DNA of 64,000 nt from contig NC_067286.1 of the NCBI RefSeq assembly GCF_020740795.1, positions 16,682,350 through 16,746,349 of the forward strand, in the 5' to 3' direction. Source of the DNA: Apus apus (taxonomy: Eukaryota; Chordata; Aves; Apodiformes; Apodidae). A model generated the notes under the pieces. The model saw only the letters and a program-made list of their open reading frames with translations. It was not told the DNA's origin and searched no databases. Both the position numbers and the translations under genes were made by a program. Shown here in pieces: positions 39,527 through 50,918 of the stretch. Position 1 is the first letter of the stretch. Every line of letters begins with the position of its first letter.

Positions 39527-42500
39527 TTAGCTCCATGCCATCTTCCTTGACAGGGAGTGCTTCAGGCACGTGATGTTGATGCCTCCAGGCTGCAGGGACA
39601 TCTCCAAACCCACCAGGAGGTCCTGATGACACTCCTGGATGTTCAGTGGGTACCGTGCCCTCACAAACTCATAGGCTGCCAGCAGCCTCATGCTGTGCTT
39701 GACCATCAGGTATTGAATGACGCAAGTAGGACCTAGAGAGTAACCATCCCTGCAGTGGATGAGGACACGCTTCCCTTTCTCCAGTGAGGCTTCAATGCAC
39801 TCGTTGATGTCCCGGAAGCAGGGTTGTCCCATTTTGTGGTGATCCCCACGGAGTGGAGCCTGAATGTCGACTTTGAGGCGTGACCAGCTGTGCCTGAACC
39901 CTCCCCTTCGGCACGTGCAGGGGATGATGCTCAGGCTGTGGTCGCTGGGCAGGCTGCTCATGTCAATGATGCTGTCGATGCTGTTGGTGCAGAGCGCCTG
40001 CCCGCTGTAGGCAGCGTTGAGGTTCCCCAGATAGATGCAGTCAGTTATCCGAGCGATGATGGGTCCCGTGAAGGGGAAGCAGGCAGGCTCTCCTGGTTTT
40101 GGACAAGTGGGCTCCTCACGATGTGGGTTCTTCTTCCAGCTCCCCCTGAGGGATTTCTTGGAGCTGGCATGGGGCAGGAGGCTGGAATTGAGCTTGGAGC
40201 CCCATGATGGCAGCGAGAAGACAGAGAAGCAGCTGGAGAGCTTGGCCTTGGATGGGGAGTCCACTGAACAGGGCAGGGGAGCAGCAGGGGTGGGACTAGA
40301 TCTGAGGGCACAAGAATGGGATGCCCATGCCAGGGACCCCATGCTATGGGCTGTCCCTCCACTCTCAGCCTCTTCTATCTGCCAAAAAAAATGGACAGAA
40401 CTGGTGAAACCAGAGTAACTCAGCTCTCCAGCTGCATGAGCAAGGAAGCAGGAGCTGGCAGCTGTCTTTGCACATGGTAGCACTTGGAGACACTAGAGGC
40501 CCTGAGGACATCGTACACAACGAGTCCTAATACCCAGCTATCCTGTTCCACTGGGACAGGCACAAACACACCATAAAGGCTCACCTGGACCTGCAGACAG
40601 CTTCGCCAGTCCTGGGGTGCCGACTTGCTGGAGTGGTCATCCCCTTCTGTGGAAGGCACTAAGCAGAGTGACTGGTGTGTCCTGCCGAGCTGCACAGCTA
40701 TGGACACCACATCCCCACCCTTCTCTTTGTGTGCTTCACTTTCACTCATCACCAAGTTTGGACAAGAGCCTGTAGGAATAAAACAACTCCATGTGGACAC
40801 GCACAAGTTGTCACATGCAGGTGCTTTCGATATAAACACAGGCTTTGAAGAGAAACAAGGTGTTTTAATGATCCCTTTCACTCCAGAGGGACACACTTTG
40901 GTGTGGGCTGCTGGAGGGGTTTGCAACCGAAGGGGTGAAAAGCAGCGGCAGGTTGAGGGCAAATAATAGAAAACCCCCCTGGATTAAGGGCCCTCAGTCC
41001 ACAGAAGCATCTGGGAGTTTCAGTCTCCAGGAATGGAGAGGCTGTGTTCATAGCCAGGGTTAGGATCACTCAGCCTTGGGCACAGATCTAACTCCTCACA
41101 GGAGCTTTTCCCACTTCCACACAGGACACTTGGACCAGAAAGTGCTTCAGATCCTACCAAAACCCAGTGCTTTCTCCATGGCCCAGGCTGCACTGGGAGG
41201 GCCTCTGGAAAGCAAACAGCCAATACTTCTGCCCAGGCCTTCAGCAGCTGAGGTGATCCCTCCAGAATTCCCACCAAGCCTGCCCCTGGATAGTATTACT
41301 GCAGTGACCTGACACCTGATCACAGTCTTCCATGTGCCTGCATGTCCTCAAACCCTGCTAAAGACCAGGACATGATCCAGAAAATGTCTGGAGAACAGGC
41401 TGAGACCTCTGTGTGCTCAGATGACTACAGCTGCAACATGTCTTTCCTCTCAAAAGACCCTTCAGCCCTCCAGGCTCTCCGTGCTGAAATTAGTTTTTAA
41501 AAAGTGTCCATAGGGCTAAAAAAAAAAAAAAAAAAAGGAATAAAGCACAAAGCTCTCCTCTCCCCAAGGTCAGTGACTGCCCTACAAACTGGTGGCCACA
41601 TATGGAATCATTCTCCAGAAATTATCCATTTCAAGCTCACTTGCTTTTTTTATAAAAAAAGCTGGGAGCTGCAAAGTCCCTCAGCAGCTTCACCTACCTA
41701 CCTGCACAACACTGAGAGTGTGCCATGGGAGAATACATCTGAAAGGCAATGGGCCTCTGGAAGGTCTTCTGAAGGTGCTTTGCCATCAGATCTGGGAAGG
41801 AAGGGCTGAGCTCAGACTAGGAGAGGGCTGAGCCAGAAAAACTCAAACCCCAACCCTGCTGAGCATTTTTCAACACCATCCCCCATGCTGCTTACTTCAG
41901 GGTGCATCTCAGACAGGAGTCTTCCCCTATGGAGCCAGAACTGAGTTTAGCACGATGTCAGGGGTGGTGTGAGATGAGTGCAACAAAAGCAGAGAGACTT
42001 TCAGAGGATTTTGTTTCTGGCCTTTGCAGATGTGAACACATCCTTTGTCACATTCACAGTAAAGGTCCCCACTAGTTTTTTACAACACCAAGGCCAACTG
42101 GGCCCTTCATGACATCTTTCATGCCAAAATTCAGGCTCCTATGTCAAAACTGCTCTGACTTTTAAGTTAAAAGGAAAACGCTCTCTATCCAGGGCAAACT
42201 CAGCTGCTGACTGGGCAGAAGCCTTCAGCTGAGCCAGCCACCTCCTTCACAGGTGATGAGCAGAACTGGCTCTTCCAAGGGAGCAATTCATCTCATCCTA
42301 AACAAACTATGAATGTGCCTGTTTTCCACTGAGAGCTTGTTGTCCCAGATAACTGCCTCAGACATGGACATCTTGAACATCCATGTTTATAGGCAGGGTG
42401 ATGAAACACTTGTTTGCAAATCTACCATCTTTCTAGGCTCTGCTCACAGAACTTAAGATATGGGTTGGTGTGTTTGCCAGTCAAGACCTCATTTCAGCTC

Positions 42501-42752
42501 AGTTGAACTCCTTATTCCTAACTGACTTTGCGATTGTTTCCATTTAAATTGAACTGCAGTAAGTGCCCACAGGGGTTTAATCACCTTTGTGTGAAGTTAG
42601 CAAGGCTGAGAAATCCCCATCTTGTTGACATGCAGCAGGTCATCACAGAGGGGCATCCACTCACCTGTAATGCCAATTTTCCTGGGGAGGCACCTTTTGC
42701 CCAGCAACGTGACAGCGATGAAATCCTTGTGCTGCTTCTCCCCTGGCTCCAT
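39527..42752 (-). CDS. Dual-specificity-phosphatase-like protein, probably catalytically dead
   Basis: Three coding exons fit together in phase with GT-AG introns: 42752-42665, 40769-40585 and 40378-39527, giving 374 residues. The start codon (ggcaggATGg) follows an acceptor (tctctgtatttcag) ending at 42764, so a noncoding exon lies upstream. Residues 1-91 have no recognisable domain, and a Ser/Pro-rich linker follows. From about residue 195 the sequence resembles atypical dual-specificity phosphatases: ARITDCIYLGNLNAA, then VLIHCRDGYSLGPT, then KHSMRLLAAYEFVRARYP. The active-site signature is HC-X5-R in active enzymes. Here Cys300 is kept (codon 39754-39752) but the arginine position is Leu306 (CTA, 39736-39734). 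That should abolish phosphate binding, so this looks like a STYX-type pseudophosphatase, perhaps a phospho-reader or scaffold. The gene lies between SYT8 and TNNI2 on the same strand. I do not recognise a named orthologue. The long intact frame and matching splice phases argue that it is a functional gene. Confidence 0.8.
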
Positions 42753-43239
42753 CCTGCCAAGACCTGAAATACAGAGAAATCTAAGGTTTGTGGATTTTCT
42801 AGGTCTGCCCACCGAGTTCAAATGGAAGGAGCCATCAGGGAGCATCTTGGGGCACTGTTATCAGCCCTGCTCCTTGGACAGGACTGTTTGGGGCAGGAGG
42901 CTACAACCCCACGAGGGAAACCCTCCTCCGTTTCTACCCACGGCAGTGAAAGTTGCACTAGCGTGTAAAGTGGCCCTAAAAACACCATGTCACCAGTCTG
43001 ATCCAAAGGCAAAACAAGCCCAGTCCGGAGCAGGAACAGTCCTAGATGTGAGACCTCCAGCAGCAGCTGGGGCAGGGGCAAGGGGGCAGAGAAAAGGTTG
43101 CAAAGAGGTAGAGGCAGGGGAAAGGAGGTGGGGGAAAGGGAGCAGAAAAAAAGGGGGGGAAAGGTAAGAAAAATGGTTAAGGAAAGGAGAGAAGACTACA
43201 GCTCATTGCCTCTCTCTGAGAAACCGAAAGTGACATCCA

Positions 43240-44330
43240 CAGCGCACTGGGCCAAGAGGAAACAGCCACCCCGCGAGGCAGCAGCCCACCAGCTCGGAGC
43301 CCCCTCCCGCTCCCAGCTCCAGCACAAAGCCCCCGTCCCCTCCCTTCCCGTGCACCTCCCCCAGAGACCCCAGCACCCAGGCACAACCTCTCCCCTCTGC
43401 CCCTTTCCCACCGGTGCCCAGCAGGGACGGGCTTTCCCGGCACCCCTTCCCGGCACCCCCCGTTCCCTCCGGAGTTTCCCAGAGGCCACTTGGCCGCCCG
43501 CAGCCGCCCCTCCCACCCTGCATCGCGCAGGACCCTTCGGCAAAGTTCCTTTCCCCCGCCCCGCGGTGCTTCCCGGCGGCGAGGGCAGCGAGGGAGCGCC
43601 GGGGGCTGCCCCTGTGTCCCCGGGCAGCGCTCCCCGGGAGCGGGCAGCGGGCTGGGCAAGCGGGGAGACGGAGTTTCAGTTAGATGCCGTATCTGGAGTA
43701 TTGTGTCCAGTTCTGGGCCCCTCCGTTCAAGAAGGACAGGGGACTGCTTGAAAGAGTCCAGCGCAGAGCCACAAAAATGATGAAGGGAGTGGAACATCTC
43801 CCTTGTGAGGAAAGGCTGAGGGAGCTGGGTCTGTTTAGCTGGAGAAAAGGAGACTGAGGGGTGACCTCATCAGTGTTTACAAATATGTTAAGGGGAAGTG
43901 TCAGGATGATGGAGCCAGGCTTTTTTCAGTGATGTCTAGTGATAGGACAAAGGGCAGTGGGTGCAAACTGGAACATAGGAGGTTCCATGTAAATATCAGA
44001 AAAAACTTTGCTGTGAGAGTGACAGCCCAGAGAGGTTGTGGAGTCTCCTTGGCTGGAGACATTCAAAACCTGCCTGGACGCCTTCCTGTGTGATGTGCTC
44101 TAGGTGACCCTGCTCTGGCAGGGGGGTTGGACTAGATGATCTTTCGAGGTCCCTTCCAACCTCTAAGATTCTGTGATTCTGTGAAGCGTGGCCCCGGGCA
44201 GGCGGCAGGGCGAGGTTGGCTGTAGCTCCCGCCTCTCGCCTCGCCTCCCCCTGCTCCGGCTTGGGGTACCGGCTTTTCCCCCCTCCAGCTGGCGACCCTT
44301 GCTCGGGGCCTCCATCCGTCGTTGCCCGTT
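43240..44330 (-). promoter_or_regulatory. CpG island split by a CR1 copy
   Basis: GC-rich, CpG-dense sequence runs from about 43240 to 43680 and resumes at about 44185-44330 after a CR1 insertion. It lies about 0.5 kb upstream of the first identified exon of the phosphatase-like gene, which begins at an acceptor and so needs an upstream exon. This island is the natural candidate promoter for it. A clear donor on the minus strand was not identified, so the assignment is inferred from position. A plus-strand frame at 43098-43751 runs straight into the CR1 and is not a gene. Confidence 0.5.
43683..44183 (+). mobile_element. CR1 LINE 3' fragment inside a CpG island
   Basis: About 500 bases of CR1: the ORF2 C-terminal region (encoding [17 protein letters not shown]-like sequence and [17 protein letters not shown]) and the 3' untranslated tail with ttggactagatgatctttcg. 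It ends in the octamers attctgtgattctgtga at about 44183. It belongs to the same subfamily as the inverted copy at 62004-62510. Both flanks are CpG-rich, so the element landed within the island. Confidence 0.92.
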
Positions 44331-44529
44331 CTCCTCTTTTTGGACCCATGCTCCTTTGCCAGAGCTTGGAACAAGAGCCGAGCATCCCAGCGCTTTGCCT
44401 CTGGAGTTGGAGTCTGGAGGCACCCTGGTCTCACTTCCCCACCTCCTGCAGCGCTGGAAAAGAAATTGCTGCAAACCTGCATAAGAATCTGCAAATGCAG
44501 GAGCTGGGACTTTTAAAAAGAAATTGTTG

Positions 44530-44555
44530 CATGGCAAAGTACACATTTTGCCATG
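44530..44555. repeat. Perfect 9-base inverted repeat
   Basis: CATGGCAAA at 44530-44538 and its exact reverse complement TTTGCCATG at 44547-44555, separated by 8 bases (gtacacat). Dyad symmetry of this kind can bind a dimeric transcription factor; TGGCA/TGCCA half-sites recall NFI, but the spacing differs from its usual site. It lies just outside the CpG island. Confidence 0.5.
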
Positions 44556-46499
44556 AAATAGCGAGACATTATGATGCTACTTATTGAATATTTATCAAAT
44601 GGGTATGCTTGCTCCTTGTGAGAAAAGCTTAGACACTCTCCAGCTCTCAAAAACTGTAAGACTAGCCAAAAAATCTGTGGCTGGAGGACAGCCAAGCACA
44701 TACCCAGGCTGAATGATGCCAGCCCGTAATAGTTTTTGTCTCACAGCAGATGACTGGCAACAAGCATATAAGCAGCTCAGCCTTCTCCTGGTGTGGCTCT
44801 CCTGTTTGATTTCCAGAAGTGCATGAATAAATACTGTAAAAATCACTGAATGAGGGAAAAATTCACTTTGGGAGGGACTTCTGGAGGTCAGAAGTCTTGG
44901 ATCTGGATGTAAATAATTGAGATTATGAATCTTAATAATACCAAGTACCTCTATTTTATGTACTTCTTGTCTCCTGTAACAGACCTCAGCCTGGCCCAAG
45001 CCCTGCTCTTTTGTCTTGCCACAAAACCTTCAAAGCTAGTTGTAATTAAATGCAGAGGGACTGCTCCTTCTGTGAAGCAGAGGAATAAACTCCCTATTTG
45101 CTGCCCGGGTACAATGGACTGGGCAGACTGGCTTTGGACACCTGCTTTTGTCCCCTTCAAGCCACCTTTTGCCCCTATGGTGCAGGAACAGGCACAAGCT
45201 GGCTCCTTCCACCCAGAAAAAGCTACCTGGACACCCCCAGCATTGCCACACGTGTGTCAGCCAGCTCTGTGGCAATGGGAACAGGCTTTCACCACAGCAT
45301 CACAGCTTTCTCTCCCAGTCACGCACATTCCATCTCCAGAAGCAGAAATCTTGGCTGGTGAAGCTCTTACAGAGGCCACAGACCAGATGACACAGACCCA
45401 GTTTGAAGCACGTACCGGCCCTGCCCTCTAGATGCAGACAGGGGAAATCAGCACAGACACAAACTGAGGGGGATTGGTTTCCCCCTCGTTGACTTCTCGC
45501 ATCTTCCACCAGGGGAATCATCCTGCTATGGGCCCACGGGAAGCACCAGTCAGGCAAGAGATGCTCAGACGTTTCACCTTCGCAGATGAGGGGCAACTGG
45601 CCTTGTCAAGGCCAAAAAGAGCATGAAAACTACATGTTTGCATAAGAGACAGGGCTGTCCTCCTTCCATGAACAAGCTCCCAAGAGGGCTGCATTCACTT
45701 TGGGTGAAATAAGCCACAAAATGAAGCCCAGCTCCACCAGATCTGCTTCAAACAGCTACCAGCATATTCAAAAAGGATCCTGTAGGATCAGGAGGAGATC
45801 ACTTAAAGCGTTGCTGAAAGACCATGAGGCAAATTTTGAAGGAAAAGCAAAGATGGAGGAAGAAAGCAGCCTTGGTGGTGCATTAAAAACTGGAGCTGGA
45901 TGGACATCATCCACACCCACTTGCCTCTCCCTCTTGAGCAAACAAATCAGTTTGCTGTGTTATGTAGCACAAAGGCTCAGCCCAAGCTGGCTGGAGCTGG
46001 CCCACATGGGTACTTGCTTCCTGGTTCCCCAGCTTTGCCCCAAAAAGCACCACAGGCTTCCTGCACCAGCTCTGCTCATCCAGGACTGTGCCTGTGATAC
46101 AGGTCTGAGTGGGGCCAAAGCTGGAGAGAGGAGCAGTGGTATTGGGAATAAAGTTTCTCAAGGAGGGAATGTCCCTGGACCTTCTTCAGTCACATCTGTT
46201 TTGCTACTTAAAATGCATGTGTTTTCATGCCTGGCTTCATAAATTATGCAGTGAACCTCAATGCCATGACTTCAAAAAAGGAACACACATACACACTGTT
46301 TCCCCCTCCTTCCCCAGACATCCAGAAGTCCTTCTGGGTCCTGCATGGTTCTATGTCACCACACAGTCTTACCAAAAAACAACTTGGAGATGGATTTGGG
46401 ACCTCAAACCAAACTAAGAGATGTTCCCTCCCGCACAGCCCATTCCAACCTGATTTAAAGCTAAGATTGAAGGTTGAGACTTTAAAGCATCCCATTACA

Positions 46500-46920
46500 A
46501 GTCTTTTCTCAGGTGACTGATTTCTTCCTCCATCTCATTAGCAGCCTTCAGCAGATGCTATTTCCCCAGCACTTGACTTGTTAAAGCCATCTTGAAACTA
46601 CCCTGTCATTTCTCCCCTCATCACGTCCACGGCGAAGCCTGGAGAATATTTTTCAGGAAGCAGATGCAGCAGCTTTTTATAGTTAAGCCTAGATCATTAA
46701 TCTCTATGAAGAGTTTTCATAATCTTCCTCAGCTTCACCATGTTTGTTTAACTCTCAGATGGTCGCTCTGTGCAGCTCTGAGTAATTGCAGATTAACTGC
46801 TTTTCAATATTAATGTCTCTTCATTAACATGCCAGGCTCTCTCCCCTCCAGAGCCCAGGCAATAGCTATTATTATTATATTCTCCTTTTGTCTTTTGGTC
46901 AAAAATACAATTATATGAGC
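46500..46920. promoter_or_regulatory. AT-rich block, candidate conserved noncoding element
   Basis: A stretch rich in homeodomain-type cores (cattaatc, gtaattgcagattaac, atattaatg, cattaacat) and without repeat character, set in otherwise GC-moderate sequence downstream of SYT8. Without a comparison to other genomes its function is a guess. Confidence 0.25.
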
Positions 46921-48066
46921 CCAAATCTTCCATGTTCTGTGGCTGCTTTGTAGCAGAAGTATTTCAGAGCAAGGTCAATTCTATCCTCTAGCCAAATGCA
47001 GAGAGCTTCCTCACATAGATGGCTCAGAGGAGCTGCTCCTAAGCCACCCCAAACTGCAGTGTACTCAAGGACAGGTAGGGATAGTGGCACCTCACCTATG
47101 TCCTCACCCTTCTCTTTACTTATGTACCTCCATCCCAAGGCCCCATGAAGCAGGGCAGGGCAGGACACATGGCCACAGAAACCTCCCAGATCACATGAAA
47201 CCTGCCCAGAAGTGACGTGAGGGCTGCAACCCAGCCTTCATCAGAGTTGTGTGATCTGATCATGGCATGAAAGTGAGAGCCTCAGTCCCTCCACCCTGGC
47301 AGCACGTCAAAGTGCCAGGGGGGCAAACCTTGCTGCACCAGCACAGTAGAACCACACAGGGTGGATGGAGCCAACACTGGATTTCATCATCTGCATGGTC
47401 TGTGGGGATGGTCACTGGTAAGTCCCATCCTCTGAGTGACACGTTGGGGTGCACAAGTCAGCACAGACTGGGAATGGGCTAAGAGTGAAGCAAAATCAGC
47501 CATAGACAACCAGTGGCTGATTTTGCTGTCTCATTTAGACTCTAACCAGGACACATATCATGTTTATAATAGAGGCACAGGAGAGGTAGCCAACACCTTC
47601 CTCACCAGCTCATCCTCTTTCTCTCCTCTCAAGCCTCAGGCTGCTTCCAGATCTTGGTGTCATTTAAAAGTCTCCCCAGGACACATAAGAACTTCCTAGG
47701 AACTCACCCTCTGCAGATTTACACACAACCAAAGAAAATGCCCACCCCAAACTGCTGGCACATTAATTCTCTGCTTTAAAAATATCAACAGACTCAGTGT
47801 TTTTGCATGAGTTTGAAGCTCTGTGTATTTGTCCCCTCGGCCCACGAGTGGCTAGGATGAGCTGTCCTCTCCAGCATCCTCTGCTCTACATCCAGCCTTG
47901 CTCTGAGTTGCCAAATCAGGCATTACACCAGCAGCCAGATCATCTCTTGGCCAAAAAGAGCACCCAGTCCCCTATCTGCCAACAATGAGCTGGATCGACA
48001 TGCTAGTTGCTTCTGAGCAGAAGCCACTCATCCCTCTGCAAGCCCTCAAGTCCTTGAGCCCCCAAA

Positions 48067-50901
48067 CTATCTGGAGGGCAAGGGCAGCTTGAGGTGGGAC
48101 TTCAGCCCCAGGGTTTTGTCGACCACATCCGGGGGCTGCAGGCTGTGCCACTGTGCGAGGGGCCGGCGTGGGTTGGACAGCATGTCAGACCAGTGCCGCA
48201 GCTGGTTGCCTGTAGCCCGGCAGCCCAGGAAGAGTTTGCCAATGGGCTCATTCTTGGTCACTCTGTCATGATCCCAGACGGAGATGACCACATCCACGTT
48301 CTGGGGTGGTGGAAAACAAGAAAGAAGAGGGTCAGCAGGAAGGGGCTTGCTGCACTGGGGACCCACTCTGCACTGGTGCTGCAGGGAAACCCACCTGGAT
48401 CTGATTGAAAGGCACTTCAAAAACAAACTCCTCGTTGAAGTAAGGGCTTAAGGTGTTTTTCTTTATGCTTGTCATCTTCTTCTTCCATTTCTTCCTGTTC
48501 AGGATGAGATGCACCTTAACAAAAGGATCTGAGGAGAGAAAGGACATGGCTGGCACAAGTGACAATTTTCACTGAGGAGCTCAGCCACAAAACAGATTCC
48601 CTGGGCCATTCCCAAGCAGAGCAAGGCATCCTGCTTGTCACTCCCCATGGTGAATATCTACCCTTCTTTTTCTTGTCAGCCACCCCAGAGATCACTTCCT
48701 CCTGCATCCTCCTTCCACAAGCTGCCTATATCATCCAGCCATGACACCTCCTCCTGGGAGATATCTCCAGTTCTGCCCAAAGCTGGAGTATCTCTGCTGG
48801 GGAAGCTAGGAGCTGGCCACAGGCTAGGTATGGTGGTGGAACGCAGAAGCAGGTCTCTGCACCGAGAGCTTTCAAGGCTTTGCAGCTCTGGGTGCCATTG
48901 TCAAGGCCTGAGCAGGGATAGGGAGATCTGAGCATGAGCAGCCCTGCTGACCTGAGAGCCCATGGGAGTCCATCCGCTTCAGCTTCCTGGCTTCCAGGAT
49001 AAGCACTGTTAGCTTGCTGGTGCTGGGGACGTAGCGCAGAGAGAAGCAGATTTCACCCAGCTGCTCTTCCTGATGGAGAGATGCCAGCAGTGAGCACCAG
49101 GCAAAGGAGTCAGCTCACCTGGGGATGGAGCACCAGGCTGGAACCCAAAGGGCTTCTTCTTGGGGTGGTGACAAGCAAAGCAAAAGCAACAGTGCATGCC
49201 TCCTGGCAGAGTTTCCCTCCCACAAGGACCAACCTCCACTTTACTGGCTGCCACAAGATCGCTCCACTGCTCAATGACATGCTGCAGGCTGACACTAGCC
49301 AGGGGTAGGCGGACCTCGCCAATGATGTCATGCTTGGTGAAGCGGTTGAAGTCATAGATCTGCATCACCAGTGTGGATTCAGGCACCTCTGCCTGGGGTA
49401 CCTGCAGAAGAGGATCCAAAAGATCAGACTCACTCCTTGGTGGCCACCCAGCCCGATGGGATGGAGTAGCAGATGCAACAACAGGTCTTTCTCTCTGGTA
49501 CTTCCCCATTCTGGTGGCAAAGGCATCTCCCTGCCTGTAAAGGCTTGTGTCTGGGGAGCAGTGGCCAGGCAACCATGTTGGCAGGACCATAAAACTATCA
49601 TCAGCTGTAGTTTCCTACCTGGAAAGTAAAGCTCTCATTGAAGACAGGATTCAAGGTCTTGCGGTAAACCTTGGTCTCATACTTCTTCTTCACATCAGAC
49701 GTCAAGTAGACAATCACGTACGGATCGGATGTGCCTCCGCTATCCATAGCCTTCAGCTCAGCTGCCTGCTTCACACCGACTTTCAGCTTAAAAGGAGTGA
49801 TGCACAAGGTCACCAGGTGGAAGAGGATGGGGCCAGATGACCAGGGACTCAGTGGGAAGCAAGGGAATGCAGCAGGGAGGATGCTTCCATGCCACATGGG
49901 CAAGACAGGCAGTGGGGGGAGGGGGAAGTGCAAGAGGGTATGGTCCACCTCAGTGGGCAGCAAAGAGGGACCATGCAAGAGCAAAGCCTTTTCCCTGCTG
50001 TGCTGTGGCCATGAGCATCCCCACCTCCTGCACACGGAAGTTGTATTCCAGGGAATACTGCAGCTTTCCTCTTCCTGTCTGCCCCACATCCTGCTCTAGG
50101 TCCTCCATCTCGGGCTGGACCTGCAGCAGAAAGCAGCACTACTGTCGTGACATGCTCAGCCACATCCCTGGCTGTTCTGTGCTCTCCCAAAACCAGGCAG
50201 CACGACAGCAAACCTCTCAGGCAGGAGGGAGGTGGGGGAGAGAGGTAAGCAGGACATACCAGGCTGGCCGTGGTAGAGCCACTGACAGCATGCAAGCTGA
50301 CTCTCTCCTTCTTCTTGGGCTTCTTCTTGCCACAGCAGCACCTGATGATGCAGATGAGGAAGAGGAGGAGGAGAACAGCCACTGCCACAGCCACAGCGAT
50401 GAGTGCCCATTTGGGTACTGGTGCAATGTTCAGAGAGTGGAGATGGACAGAAGAGTTCAACCCAAGCAAAAACATGCAGAGTGCATTTAAACCCCTTTCT
50501 AGTGCTTCAGCATTAAGGAGTGGTACTTTCAAAATTGGCCCTATAATCCTGGACAGGTCCCATGCAGAGAGACTGCAGCTGGAGACCATGGCCCAAACAG
50601 GCAGCAAGGATGCCCTGCACTCCCTGAGTGGTGCAGTACCGCTCTGCAGCATCCCCAGCCCAACAGACCCCACTGGAAAAAGGGATTTGAATGGAGGAGA
50701 AATGGAAACGAAGCCTCATAGTCTGGCATCCCCCCCTTGGATAACAGAGCCCAAGAGAGTGGGGCAATCACAGCCCTACTCACGTGGAATCCGGCTAAGC
50801 CAGCTGCCCAGGAAGCCCTGCCGAGCCGTGGTGGTGACAGCCGCGGGGCTGCTGGTGAGTGGGGAGCCTGTCACCCTGTCTTTCCTGGCTGCCACTGCCA
50901 T
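48067..50901 (-). CDS. SYT8: Synaptotagmin 8
   Basis: A membrane-anchored tandem C2-domain protein of vesicle trafficking. Eight coding exons join in phase: 50901-50784, 50417-50260, 50120-50025, 49786-49619, 49401-49234, 49069-48952, 48528-48395 and 48300-48067, giving 397 residues. The start (tagccATGg) follows an acceptor at 50919, so a noncoding exon lies upstream. A short 43-residue N-terminus without a signal peptide precedes one membrane helix (about 44-65, [21 protein letters not shown] split by no break), then a palmitoylatable RCCC and a KKKPKKK stretch. C2A (about 110-235) has calcium-loop residues Asp139, Asp145, Asp197, Asn199 and Asp205; Asn replaces the Asp of SYT1. C2B (about 240-375) has Asp270, Asp276, Asp330 and Asp332, with Glu338 in the fifth place. 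It also has the WHXL-type end ([20 protein letters not shown]). SYT8 is assigned by family fit and by position next to TNNI2; another synaptotagmin paralogue is less likely. Confidence 0.92.
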
Positions 50902-50918
50902 GGCTAAGCTGAAGTGAC

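Larger units (their letters stand above)
44340..48066. other. Interval between the CpG island and the end of SYT8
   Basis: No exon was recognised; the 180-residue plus-strand frame at 45700-46242 has no domain and no splice support. It should include the SYT8 3' untranslated region, but no convincing minus-strand AATAAA lies close to the stop. An AT-rich, non-repetitive block at about 46500-46920 has several ATTA/TAAT cores and may be a conserved regulatory element. Confidence 0.4.

Noticed and set aside
39527-40483. Single-exon reading of the phosphatase-like gene
   Set aside because: The first 35 codons of this frame lie in intron sequence. An acceptor at 40379 (tttttggcag) and phase-matched upstream exons give a better model.
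43098-43751. 217-residue plus-strand frame in the CpG island
   Set aside because: It crosses directly into the CR1 insertion and is low-complexity, so it is not a conserved protein.
45700-46242. 180-residue plus-strand frame
   Set aside because: No homology that I recognise and no exon signals.
49837-50917. Long plus-strand frames over the SYT8 locus
   Set aside because: They are shadows of SYT8 exons on the minus strand, where splice sites and C2 domains are clear.
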